Below the pieces are notes generated by a model, which was not told the origin of the DNA, did no database searches, and saw only the letters and a program-made list of their open reading frames with translations. The position numbers and the translations under genes are program-made. A DNA stretch of 64,000 bases from Geodermatophilaceae bacterium URHA0031 (GTDB lineage: Bacteria; Actinomycetota; Actinomycetes; Mycobacteriales; Geodermatophilaceae), in the NCBI GenBank assembly GCA_000620205.1, contig JHVP01000001.1, positions 62,001-126,000 on the forward strand, in the 5' to 3' direction. Each line of letters starts with the position of its first letter. The first letter of the stretch is position 1. This document shows, one piece after another, positions 28,078-37,263 of the stretch.

Positions 28078-29172
28078 TCAGAGCGGGTCCACCGAGTCCG
28101 CCTGCAGCCCCTTCTGGCCCGGGCTGGCGGTGTACTCGACCCGCTGGCCCTCGTCCAGGCTGCGGTAGCCACCCCGGTCGGCGATCGCCGAGTAGTGCAC
28201 GAAGACGTCGTCCCCGCCGTCGTCGGGCTCGATGAACCCGAACCCCTTCTCGGCGTTGAAGAACCGGACGGTGCCCTGACCGCCACCACCGCCGCCACGG
28301 GGAGCGCGCGGCGCGCGGTCGCGCGACGCCGGCTGCCGGCGGTCGTCACGGCGGGCGGGCGGACGTCCGCCGCCACCGACCGGCTGCACCGAGTCGGCCT
28401 GCAGGCCGCGCTGGCCGGGGCTGGCGGTGAACTCGACCCGCTGCCCCTCGTCCAGGCTGCGGTAGCCCCCGTCGTCGACGATCGCGGAGAAGTGCACGAA
28501 GACGTCGTCCCCGCCCTCGTCGGGCTCGATGAACCCGAAGCCCTTCTCGGCGTTGAAGAAGCGCACCGTGCCCTGCGACCCGCCACCCCCGCGCGGCGCC
28601 CGGGACCGGTCGTCCCGGCGGGGCCGGTCGTCGCGGGCCGGCCCGCGCCCACCGCCGCCGCCGAGCGGCTGGACGGAGTCGGCCTGCAGGCCGCGCTGGC
28701 CGGGGCTGGCGGTGAACTCGACCCGCTGCCCCTCGTCCAGGCTGCGGTAGCCCCCGTCGTCGACGATCGCGGAGAAGTGCACGAAGACGTCGTCCCCGCC
28801 CTCGTCGGGCTCGATGAACCCGAAGCCCTTCTCGGCGTTGAACCAGCGGACGGTGCCCTCGGACCCGCCACCGCCGCCACGGCCGGCCCGCGGCGCGCGG
28901 ACCTGCCGCGGGTCGTCCCGGTGCCCGCGCTCCGCACGGGCCGGCGCGCGACCGCCGCCGCCGCCGCCGAGCGGCTGGATGGAGTCGGCCTGCGGGCCGC
29001 GGTCCCCCGGGCTGGCGGTGAACTCGACCCGCTGCCCCTCGTCGAGGCTGCGGTAGCCCCCGTCGTCGGCGATCGCGGAGAAGTGCGCGAACACGTCCTG
29101 CCCGCCGTCGTCGGGCTCGATGAACCCGAACCCCTTCTCCGCGTTGAACCACTTGACCGTGCCCTGGGGCAT
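28078..29172 (-). CDS. Protein with four tandem cold-shock domains and Gly/Arg-rich linkers
   Basis: A 364-residue protein with four cold-shock domains beginning at about residues 1, 104, 199 and 298. Each has RNP1 as KGFGFI and RNP2 as DVF(A/V)H(F/Y)SAI. The three linkers of about 27-34 residues are rich in Gly, Arg and Asp (GGGGGG, RGGGG), like eukaryotic RGG boxes. Ordinary bacterial Csp proteins have one domain of about 67 residues. The ATG at 29172 is preferred because AGGAGT lies seven bases before it; an in-frame ATG at 29190 would place that site inside the gene. Likely an RNA-binding protein or chaperone. Confidence 0.88.
   Translation of the reverse strand: MPQGTVKWFNAEKGFGFIEPDDGGQDVFAHFSAIADDGGYRSLDEGQRVEFTASPGDRGPQADSIQPLGGGGGGRAPARAERGHRDDPRQVRAPRAGRGGGGGSEGTVRWFNAEKGFGFIEPDEGGDDVFVHFSAIVDDGGYRSLDEGQRVEFTASPGQRGLQADSVQPLGGGGGRGPARDDRPRRDDRSRAPRGGGGSQGTVRFFNAEKGFGFIEPDEGGDDVFVHFSAIVDDGGYRSLDEGQRVEFTASPGQRGLQADSVQPVGGGGRPPARRDDRRQPASRDRAPRAPRGGGGGGQGTVRFFNAEKGFGFIEPDDGGDDVFVHYSAIADRGGYRSLDEGQRVEYTASPGQKGLQADSVDPL
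28130..29168. repeat. Four-copy tandem coding repeat (CSD units)
   Basis: The segment read as gatgaacccgaa(g/c)cccttctc on the plus strand recurs near 28229, 28528, 28813 and 29119, giving periods of about 299, 285 and 306 bases. The two central units are nearly identical over the whole domain, indicating recent duplication or gene conversion. Confidence 0.8.
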
Positions 29173-29201
29173 CCTGCGACTCCTGCACATCTCGACGTCC
29201 T

Positions 29202-29220
29202 CGGCCCCGTGCCGGGGCCG
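29202..29220 (-). terminator. Hairpin between the Lrp and four-CSD genes
   Basis: CGGCCCC, GTGCC and GGGGCCG form a seven-base GC stem in the 99-base gap after the Lrp stop. It lies in the leader of the CSD gene and could end Lrp transcription or shape the CSD leader. Confidence 0.4.
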
Positions 29221-29271
29221 ATCGCCACCATCCTCCCAGCCCTCGGCCCGGCCGTGCCGGGCGGCGGCGGA

Positions 29272-29784
29272 TCAGCCGCCGCGGTGCCCCGGGGCGCGCG
29301 CCGGGGGCGCGCCGTCGGAGGTCAGCAGCGGCAGCGTGCGCAGCGGCACCAGCTCGGACAACGCGACCACGCTCGTCGACCGCACCACCGACCCGGAGCG
29401 GCCCAGCTGCAGCAGGATCTGCTGCAGGTCGCCGTGCGAACGGGCCGCCACCCGGCACAGCACGTCGCCCGACCCGGTCGTCGCGTGCGCCTCCAGCACC
29501 CCGGGCATCGCCGCCAGCTCCGCGGTCAGGTCGCCCAGGGCGCCCTGGGCGATCTCCAGGGTGACGAACGCCTGCACCCCGAAGCCGGCGGCGGCCAGGT
29601 CGACGTCCGGGCCGTAGCCGGTGACGACGCCGCTGACCTCCAGCCGCTGCAGCCGGGCCTGCACGGTGCCGCGGGCCACGCCGAGGCGGCGGGACAGCTC
29701 CAGCGCCCCGGCCTTCGGGTGCTCGGTCAGCGCCCTGAGCAGCGCCAGGTCCAGGGTGTCCAGCCGGTGCCCGTCGGTCGCCAT
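29272..29784 (-). CDS. Lrp/AsnC family transcriptional regulator
   Basis: A 170-residue regulator. The N-terminal AsnC-type helix-turn-helix is at residues 8-55 (LDLALLRALTEHPKAGALELSRRLGVARGTVQARL) and a RAM ligand-binding domain at about 68-145 (VQAFVTLEIAQGAL, GSGDVLCRVAARSHGDL). Divergent from hppD across 165 bases, an arrangement common for Lrp regulators of aromatic amino acid catabolism, so it probably senses an amino acid and controls hppD. The last 20 residues are Pro/Gly-rich. The ATG has GGGAGG upstream. Confidence 0.88.
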   Translation of the reverse strand: MATDGHRLDTLDLALLRALTEHPKAGALELSRRLGVARGTVQARLQRLEVSGVVTGYGPDVDLAAAGFGVQAFVTLEIAQGALGDLTAELAAMPGVLEAHATTGSGDVLCRVAARSHGDLQQILLQLGRSGSVVRSTSVVALSELVPLRTLPLLTSDGAPPARAPGHRGG

Positions 29785-29802
29785 CAGAGGCCTCCCTGGT
29801 GA

Positions 29803-31155
<1,353 letters not shown>

Positions 31156-31163
31156 GGCTCGCC

Positions 31164-31230
31164 CCCGTACTTTCGCGCGCGAGAGCACCCGCGGTTTCGC
31201 GCGAGAAAGCTCTTCGCGCGGGAGTACGGG
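31164..31230. repeat. GCGGTTTCGCGCGnGAAA palindromic element, copy 2, in a long hairpin
   Basis: Just after hppD, a left arm at 31164-31186 (starting CCCGTACT) pairs almost completely with a right arm at 31209-31230 (ending AGTACGGG). Between them lies GCGGTTTCGCGCGAGAAA (31191-31208), one base different from copies 1 and 3. The whole unit is a strong hairpin and could act as terminator. Confidence 0.6.
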
Positions 31231-31309
31231 CGCCGGGATGGCAGGAACGACGCGGACGACGCCGCTGCAGCCCATGGACTCCGGACGACCTGACCGACAG
31301 GGTCGGGGC

Positions 31310-31477
31310 ATGACAGCCAGACTCCGCCGGGCGCTCCGGACGCAGGAGCAGCTCTGGGACCGCTACCTCACCGGCTTCGGCACGTCGGGCGGCGAGGCAC
31401 GGGCGGCGGTCGGCGAACCACCGCTGCGCTGGTCCGGCGGGCGGCTGCGCGGATCCGTGCTCCCGCCGCCCGACTGA
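31310..31477 (+). CDS. Small hypothetical protein
   Basis: A 55-residue basic protein beginning MTARLRRALRTQEQLWDRYL. An amphipathic helix is followed by a Gly/Pro-rich tail with Trp and Leu at spaced positions. Similar helix-plus-tail tiny proteins occur in related actinobacteria as far as I recall. No ribosome site is obvious, and an in-frame ATG at 31238 would add 24 residues. Its stop abuts the convergent nitrilase gene. Function unknown. Confidence 0.45.
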   Translation: MTARLRRALRTQEQLWDRYLTGFGTSGGEARAAVGEPPLRWSGGRLRGSVLPPPD

Positions 31478-32233
31478 TCAGCCGCGGCGATCCGCCAAGA
31501 ACTGGAACCGGTCCCGGGTGGCGGCGACCTCGGCCGGGTCGACGTCGGCCAGCACGATGGTCTCCACACCGGCGGCGGTGGCCAGCAGCTCGCCCATCGG
31601 GCTGACGATGCGGCTGTCGCCCGCGTGCTCGGTGCCGTCGCCGGCGGTGCCCACCCGGTTGCAGCCGACCACGTACGCCTGGTTCTCGATGGCCCGGGCC
31701 TGCAGCAGCGCCGTCCAGTGGTGCCGGCGCGCGCTCGGCCAGTTCGCCGGCACCAGGAAGACGTCGGTGTCCGGGCCGGTCTGCCAGAACACGTTCGCGA
31801 AGCGCAGGTCGTAGCAGATGAACGGGGTGACCCGCAGGTCGCCGACCTGCACGGTCACCGGCCCCTCACCGGAGCGGAAGCGGTCCCGCTCGGAGGCGAA
31901 GGGGTGCAGCTTGCGGTAGCGGTGCGCGCTGCCGTCCGGGGCGGCGAGGACGAAGGAGTTGTAGGGCAGCTCCCCGTCCGCGTCGGTCTCCGGGCAGGTG
32001 CCGCCCACCCACACGTCGTGCTCCTTGGCCGCGGCGGCGAGGAACTGCGACGACGGACCGCCCTCGGGCTCGCCGATCCCCGGCGTCATCGAGAAGCCGG
32101 TGGAGAAGGTCTCGGTGAGCAGCACCAGCTCCGCGCCGGCGCCCACCGCCCGGGCCACCTGCTGCCCGAGCCGGCCGAAGTTGGCCTCCCGGTCCTCCCA
32201 GACGATGTCGTGCTGGACGGCGGCGATCTTCAA
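31478..32233 (-). CDS. Carbon-nitrogen hydrolase, probable omega-amidase (Nit2/YafV type)
   Basis: A 251-residue nitrilase-superfamily enzyme with the Glu-Lys-Cys triad visible in LLTETF (Glu41), YRKLHPF and ICYDLRF. The short length and the WPSARRHHWTALLQARAIENQ stretch fit omega-amidases, which hydrolyse alpha-ketoglutaramate. It is coupled to a glutamine-transaminase-K/YbdL-like aminotransferase whose by-product is that compound, supporting the call. The start codon is TTG, overlapping the aminotransferase stop as TTGA; no in-frame ATG or GTG fits the fold start better. Confidence 0.85.
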   Translation of the reverse strand: MKIAAVQHDIVWEDREANFGRLGQQVARAVGAGAELVLLTETFSTGFSMTPGIGEPEGGPSSQFLAAAAKEHDVWVGGTCPETDADGELPYNSFVLAAPDGSAHRYRKLHPFASERDRFRSGEGPVTVQVGDLRVTPFICYDLRFANVFWQTGPDTDVFLVPANWPSARRHHWTALLQARAIENQAYVVGCNRVGTAGDGTEHAGDSRIVSPMGELLATAAGVETIVLADVDPAEVAATRDRFQFLADRRG

Positions 32234-33441
32234 CGCATCCTCCTCAACCGGGCCACGGCCTCGCCGAGGACCTCCTCACGCTTGCAGAACGCGAACCGCA
32301 CGAGGTGCCGGCCCATCGGCGTGTGCTCCGGGGCGTAGAACACCTCGGTCGGGACGGCGACCACCCCCGCCCGTCCGGGCAAGGCGCGGCAGAACGCCCA
32401 CCCGTCGCCGCCGGGCTGCACCGGCCGGACGTCGACGGTGGCGAAGTAGGTGGCCTGCGGGCTGATCACCGGCAGCCCCGCCTCGGCCAGCCCGGTGACC
32501 AGCAGGTCGCGGTGCTGCCCGAGGGTGTGCGCGACGTGCCGGAAGTACTCGTCGGGCAGCCGCAGCCCGGCGGCGATCGCCGGCTGGAAGGGCCCCCCGT
32601 TGACGTAGGTGAGGAACTGCTTGGCGGTCCGGACGGCGGCGACCAGCGGCGCCGGCCCGCAGACCCAGCCGATCTTCCAGCCGGTGGTGTTGAAGGTCTT
32701 CCCGCCGCTGCTGACCACCAGCGTGCGCTCCCGCATCCCCGGCAGCGTGGCCGGCGAGAGGTGCTCGGCGCCGGCGAAGACCAGGTGCTCGTAGACCTCG
32801 TCGGTCAGCACCAGCAGGTCGGCCGCCTGCGCGACGTCGGCCAGCACCGCGAGCTCCGCGGCGGTGAGGACCTTCCCGGTCGGGTTGTGCGGCGTGTTGA
32901 GCAGCAGCAGCCGGGCCCGCGGGGTCACCGCCGCCCGCAGGTCGGCCTCGTCGAAGGTCCACGCGGCTCCGGTGACCTCACCGGCCGCGACCGGCGGCGG
33001 GCGCAGCGGCACCGGGCGCAGCACGCCACCGGCCATGGCGACCGCGGCGGCGTAGCTGTCGTACATCGGCTCGAACAGCACCACCTCGTCCCCGGGCTCG
33101 AGCAGCGCGATGAGGGCGGCGGTCAGCGCCTCGGTCGCCCCCGCCGTCACCAGGACCTCGTCGGCCGGGTCGTAGGTCAGCCCGGAGAAGCGCTGCTGGT
33201 GCTCGGCGACCGCGGTGCGCAGGTCGAGCTGGCCGGGGCCCGGGGGGTACTGGTCGTGGTCGGTGCCGATCGCCGCGCGGGCGACGTCGAGCACCTCGGC
33301 GGGGCCGGGCACGTCGGGGAAGCCCTGGCCCAGGTTGATCGAGCCGGTGGCCACCGCCAGGGCGCTCATCTCGGCGAAGACCGTCGTCCCGAAGCCCTGC
33401 AGCCGGCTGGACAGGTACGGCGCGCGGGTCACGCCGCTCAT
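32230..33441 (-). CDS. Class I/II aminotransferase (methionine/kynurenine aminotransferase type)
   Basis: A 403-residue PLP enzyme of the YbdL/glutamine transaminase K branch. Landmarks are INLGQGFPD near residue 36, TAGATEALTAAL, LNTPHNPTGK, LTDEVYEHLVF, and the PLP lysine in SSGGKTFNTTGWKIGW. C-terminal RFAFCK fits the branch. Likely transaminates ketomethylthiobutyrate or related ketoacids with glutamine. The ATG overlaps the preceding NmrA-like gene stop as ATGA, and its stop overlaps the omega-amidase start, forming a ketoacid salvage pair. Confidence 0.9.
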   Translation of the reverse strand: MSGVTRAPYLSSRLQGFGTTVFAEMSALAVATGSINLGQGFPDVPGPAEVLDVARAAIGTDHDQYPPGPGQLDLRTAVAEHQQRFSGLTYDPADEVLVTAGATEALTAALIALLEPGDEVVLFEPMYDSYAAAVAMAGGVLRPVPLRPPPVAAGEVTGAAWTFDEADLRAAVTPRARLLLLNTPHNPTGKVLTAAELAVLADVAQAADLLVLTDEVYEHLVFAGAEHLSPATLPGMRERTLVVSSGGKTFNTTGWKIGWVCGPAPLVAAVRTAKQFLTYVNGGPFQPAIAAGLRLPDEYFRHVAHTLGQHRDLLVTGLAEAGLPVISPQATYFATVDVRPVQPGGDGWAFCRALPGRAGVVAVPTEVFYAPEHTPMGRHLVRFAFCKREEVLGEAVARLRRMR

Positions 33442-34289
33442 CCTGCCGCTCGCAGGACCTCGGCCAGCGTGCGGGCGGGGTGGCCGGTCAGCTCGGGCAC
33501 GGCGGTGCTGACGGTCGCGAGTTCCCCCGCCGCGATCGCGGTGTAGGTGGAGACCCAGGCGTCGACCTGCCAGTCCGGCGCGCCGGAAGCGGCCCGGGAC
33601 TCATACGCCTCGTCGAGCGTCTCCGGGGAATACCGCACCGGCCGGCCGGTGACGGCGGCGATCGTCCCGGCCACCTCGGCCAGCGTCAGGGCGGCCGGAC
33701 CGGTGAGCTCGTAGGTCGCCCCGGCATGCGGCGCCGGGTCGCGCAGCACGGCCACCGCGGCGTCGGCGATGTCGTCCTGCGCGACCGCCGCGACCCGCCC
33801 CTCGCCTGCCGGGCCGCGGATCACCCCGTCCGCGCCGACCAGCTGCGGGAGGAAGTCGGCGTAGAGGGAGTCCCGCAGGAACGTCGCGCGCAGGCCGCGC
33901 GCCCGGACGTGCTCCTCCGTGGCCCAGTGGTCGCGGGCCAGCGTGAACGTCGCGTCGGGCGCGGCGCCCAGGAAGGAGACGTAGACCAGGTGCTCGACAC
34001 CGGCCTCGGCCGCCGCGTCCACGAAGGTGCGGTGCTGGCCGACCCGGTCGGGGTGCTCGGCGGCGGACACCATCAGCACGACCGACGCCCCGGCGAGCGC
34101 GGCGCGCACCGCCGCCCCGTCGTCGTAGGAGGCGACCGCGACCGTGCTGCCCGGCAGGCCGGGCGCCCGCGCCGGGTCGCGGACCACCAGCCGCTGGGGC
34201 ACACCGGCCGTGGCGAGCCGGTGGGCGATGCGCCCGCCGAGCTGCCCCGACGAGCCGGTGACGGCGAGGGGAGGGAGCCGGGAGGTCAC
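33438..34289 (-). CDS. NmrA-like NAD(P)-binding protein (quinone reductase QOR2 type)
   Basis: A 283-residue atypical SDR. The Rossmann motif GSSGQLGG is at the start, there is a YVSFLGA strand near residue 105, and the NmrA/QorB-type segment FLRDSLYADFLPQLVG follows near 140. The classical SDR Tyr-x3-Lys pair is not evident. First gene of the minus-strand trio with the aminotransferase and omega-amidase. The GTG at 34289 is preferred over an ATG six codons upstream because AGGA lies before it. Either redox sensing or quinone reduction is possible. Confidence 0.82.
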   Translation of the reverse strand: MTSRLPPLAVTGSSGQLGGRIAHRLATAGVPQRLVVRDPARAPGLPGSTVAVASYDDGAAVRAALAGASVVLMVSAAEHPDRVGQHRTFVDAAAEAGVEHLVYVSFLGAAPDATFTLARDHWATEEHVRARGLRATFLRDSLYADFLPQLVGADGVIRGPAGEGRVAAVAQDDIADAAVAVLRDPAPHAGATYELTGPAALTLAEVAGTIAAVTGRPVRYSPETLDEAYESRAASGAPDWQVDAWVSTYTAIAAGELATVSTAVPELTGHPARTLAEVLRAAG

Positions 34290-34346
34290 GACGCCATCCT
34301 GGTGCATCGCGCCCCGCGCCGAGCCCGTTCCTGGCACGCTCCCGGA

Positions 34347-35363
34347 GTGGTCACCCCGACGTCGCACCGCACGCCTCCCGCCGTCCTCACCGTGCTGGGC
34401 GAGCTGGTCGTCGACCTCATCCCCGACAGGTCGGCCGGCGCCGGCGCGGAGGGCACCGCCCCGCGGTACGTCGCCCGGCCGGGCGGCAACGCGCTCAACG
34501 TCGCCGTGGCGGCCGGCCGGCTCGGTCAGCCCGTGCGGCTGATGGCCCGCTTCGGCCACGGGCCGCTGGCGGGCAACCTGCGCCGGCACGCCGAGCTGTC
34601 CGGCGTCGACCTCGGCGGTGCGGTGGACTCCTCCGACCCGGTGAGCCTCGCCGTCGTCGGGCTGGCCCCGGACGGCTCCGCCGACTACGGGTTCCACGTC
34701 CTCGGCGCGGCCGACTGGCAGTGGACCGACGCCGAGCTGGAGGCCGGGTGGTCACCCGACTCCCGGGCGGTGCACGTCGGGTCGATCTCCAGCTGGACGG
34801 CGCCGGGCTGCGAGCCGATCGCCGGCCTGGTCGAGCGGTTGCGGTCCGGCGGGACGGCGCTGGTCAGCGTCGACCCCAACATCCGGCCGATGCTCGCAGA
34901 GGGGTTCGGCAACACCGCCGCCGACGTCCGCCGCCGGCTCGACCGGCTGGTCGCCGCCGCCGACGTGGTCAAGGTCAGCGCCGAGGACCTCGCCTGGCTG
35001 GAGCCGGGGACCACCGACCTCGACGATGCGGCCCGCCGCTGGGCGGAGCGCGGGCCCGCCGTGGTGCTGCTCACCGACGGCGGCGCGCCGCTGCGGGTGG
35101 CCCGTCCCGGGGGCCGGCTGCGGCACCTCACCCCACCGACGGTGCAGGTGGTGGACACGGTCGGGGCCGGTGACTCATTGGCCGCCGGCTTCCTCGCCGG
35201 CCTGCTCCGGTCCGCGGTCACCGGCCGCGCCGCGCTCGAGCAGCTGACCGACGACGCCCTCGAGCCGATCGTGGCCGAGGCCGCCCTGGTCGCCGCGCTG
35301 GCCTGCACCCGGGTCGGCGCCGACCCGCCCACCCGCGCCGAGGTGGACGCCGCCCACGGCTGA
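34347..35363 (+). CDS. PfkB-family carbohydrate kinase (fructokinase-like)
   Basis: A 338-residue sugar kinase of the ribokinase/PfkB family. The N-terminal GELVVDLIP and PGGNALNVAVAAGRLG motif bind the sugar; the C-terminal DTVGAGDSLAAGF holds the catalytic Asp and anion hole; SVDPNIRP is the usual central landmark. Most similar in pattern to bacterial fructokinases, but the sugar cannot be fixed. The GTG start has a GGAG directly before it. Divergent from the NmrA-like gene and convergent with the hydrolase, with only five bases between stops. Confidence 0.88.
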   Translation: MVTPTSHRTPPAVLTVLGELVVDLIPDRSAGAGAEGTAPRYVARPGGNALNVAVAAGRLGQPVRLMARFGHGPLAGNLRRHAELSGVDLGGAVDSSDPVSLAVVGLAPDGSADYGFHVLGAADWQWTDAELEAGWSPDSRAVHVGSISSWTAPGCEPIAGLVERLRSGGTALVSVDPNIRPMLAEGFGNTAADVRRRLDRLVAAADVVKVSAEDLAWLEPGTTDLDDAARRWAERGPAVVLLTDGGAPLRVARPGGRLRHLTPPTVQVVDTVGAGDSLAAGFLAGLLRSAVTGRAALEQLTDDALEPIVAEAALVAALACTRVGADPPTRAEVDAAHG

Positions 35364-35368
35364 CCGGG

Positions 35369-36280
35369 TCAGCGGGCCGTCGGCACCGGCGGCAGGTCGG
35401 CGAGCCAGCCGAGCACCAGAGCGGCCAGCTCCCCGGGCACCTCCAGCTGCGGGGTGTGCCCGACACCGGGCAGCTCCACGTACCGCCAGCCCGGGTTGCG
35501 GGCGGCGACGTCCCGGGCGTTGTGCACCGAGACCAGCCGGTCGCTGTCCCCGTGCACCAGCAGCACCGGGACGTCGACGGCGGCCATCGCCTCCCGGTAG
35601 CGCCGGGGGTCGGCGAGCACCCGCAGCAGGGAGCGGGCCGCAGCCAGGAACGCCCGGTCCATGCCCACGACGTCGCGCCGCTCCTCCACCAGCGCCACCG
35701 AGCGGTCGACCAGCGCCGGCGGGACGGTGGCCGGGTCCACACCGCAGAGCCGCAGCACGTCCAGCACCTGGGTGCGCGCCCCGGCGCGCTGCCGGCGTGC
35801 CCGCAGCGCGTACTCCCCCACCCCGGGCATCGCGTACGTCGCGAAGGTCAGCCCGACCAGCGGGTCGGGGCGCCGGAGCGGGCCGGGGACGGCGGGGTCG
35901 AGCAGCACCAGCCCGCGCACCAGCTGCGGTGCGGCCGCCGCCGTCAGGATCGAGATCATCCCGCCCATCGAGTTGCCGACCAGGACCACCGGGGTCCCGG
36001 CGACCTCGCGCAGGAACCGGTCCAGCACAGCCACGTTGGCCGGCACGCTGGCCCGCCGGGTGCCGGGCTCGGTGCGGCCGAAGCCGGGCAGGTCCAGGGC
36101 CAGCACCCGGGCGTGCGGGGTGAGCAGCGGTGCGAACAGGTCCCAGTTCAGGTGCGAGCCGCCGAGCCCGTGCACCAGGACGACGGTCGGCCCGTCGGCG
36201 GCACCCCCGTGGTCGACGACGTGCACCGGCCCACCCAGGTCCACCATCCGGCCGTCCCCGACCGGTCCCGCATCCGTCAT
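35369..36280 (-). CDS. Alpha/beta hydrolase
   Basis: A 303-residue alpha/beta hydrolase. HGLGGSHLNW forms the oxyanion hole; the nucleophile is Ser in VGNSMGGM near residue 107; Asp in HGDSDRLVS and His in GVGHTPQLE complete the triad. No signal peptide. The ATG at 36280 is chosen over one 15 codons upstream because GGAG precedes it. It may be cotranscribed with the SDR upstream (gap about 70 bases). Substrate unknown; MhpC-like or esterase roles are possible. Confidence 0.82.
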   Translation of the reverse strand: MTDAGPVGDGRMVDLGGPVHVVDHGGAADGPTVVLVHGLGGSHLNWDLFAPLLTPHARVLALDLPGFGRTEPGTRRASVPANVAVLDRFLREVAGTPVVLVGNSMGGMISILTAAAAPQLVRGLVLLDPAVPGPLRRPDPLVGLTFATYAMPGVGEYALRARRQRAGARTQVLDVLRLCGVDPATVPPALVDRSVALVEERRDVVGMDRAFLAAARSLLRVLADPRRYREAMAAVDVPVLLVHGDSDRLVSVHNARDVAARNPGWRYVELPGVGHTPQLEVPGELAALVLGWLADLPPVPTAR

Positions 36281-36349
36281 CGCTCCAGGTCTCCTCCCGC
36301 CGGCGCCCCTGCTGACCGAGGACACGCGCGCCCAGTCTGGGGTGCGTGC

Positions 36350-37120
36350 TCAGCTGGTGAGCAGGCCGCCCTCGACCGGCAGCGTCGTCCCGGTGACGTA
36401 GCCACCGGCGTCGCTGACCAGGAACACCAGCGCCGCGGCCAGCTCGTCGGGGTCGCCGGGCCGGTTCATCAGCACCCGCCCCAGCTGGGACTCCAGGTAG
36501 CCCTCCGCATAGCTGTCGGTCATCTCCGAGGCGAAGAACCCGGGGGCGAGGGCGTTGACCCGGATGCCCTTGCGGCCGGTCCACTGCTGGGCGAGGTCCC
36601 GGGTCAACCCGATCAGCCCGGCCTTGCTGGCGGCGTAGGCGGCCTGCGGCAGCCCGGCCGTGGTCAGCCCCAGGATGCTCGAGATGTTGACGATCGAGCT
36701 GCCCGGCCGCATCACCCGGCCGCACGCCTGCGCCATCCAGTAGCAGCCGTTGAGGTTGACGTCGATCACCGACCGGAACTGCTCCGGCGTCTCCCGGGTG
36801 GCCGGGACGGCGGTGCCGACGCCGGCGTTGTTGACCAGCACGTCGACCTTCCCGAACTCCGCCATGGCCGTGTCCACCAGCGCCTGGCAGTCCTCCGGCA
36901 CAGAGACGTCGGTGCGGACGGTGACCGCCCGGCGGCCGGCCCGCTCGACCGCCTCCCGGGTACCGGCCAGCCGGTCCTCCCGGCGGGCGGCCAGCACCAC
37001 GTCGGCACCGGCCTCGGCCAGCGCCCGGGCGAACACCGCGCCCAGCCCCGACGAGGCCCCGGTCACGATCGCGACGCGGTCGTCGAGGGAGAACATGTCC
37101 AGGATCCTGCGGTCCGCCAC
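36350..37120 (-). CDS. Short-chain dehydrogenase/reductase
   Basis: A 256-residue classical SDR. TGASSGLG binds the dinucleotide (residues about 20-27), NNAG is at about 96, catalytic Ser is in NISSILG and Tyr-Lys in YAASK near residue 166. The C-terminal TLPVEGGLLT is typical. Arg in VLAARRED suggests NADP preference. GTG start. Divergent from the acyl-CoA ligase and close to the PhaC block, so acting on a beta-hydroxyacyl compound is conceivable, but no sequence feature proves it. Confidence 0.86.
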   Translation of the reverse strand: MADRRILDMFSLDDRVAIVTGASSGLGAVFARALAEAGADVVLAARREDRLAGTREAVERAGRRAVTVRTDVSVPEDCQALVDTAMAEFGKVDVLVNNAGVGTAVPATRETPEQFRSVIDVNLNGCYWMAQACGRVMRPGSSIVNISSILGLTTAGLPQAAYAASKAGLIGLTRDLAQQWTGRKGIRVNALAPGFFASEMTDSYAEGYLESQLGRVLMNRPGDPDELAAALVFLVSDAGGYVTGTTLPVEGGLLTS

Positions 37121-37263
37121 GGCTGCCCGCTCCTCGCCACCGCGGGGGTCCGGCCCGCTGCCGGACGGTGTCCCGTCGATTTCGGAACGGTATCGGGGAT
37201 GTGCGGTAGATCACCGCCCGGGCGGGTAGGCGAGGGGCCGGCACCCGAGGGGGGAACTCGACG

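Noticed and set aside
28130-29168. Regular repeats that could be read as a CRISPR-like array
   Set aside because: Periods are about 300 bases, multiples of three, and encode conserved cold-shock domains.
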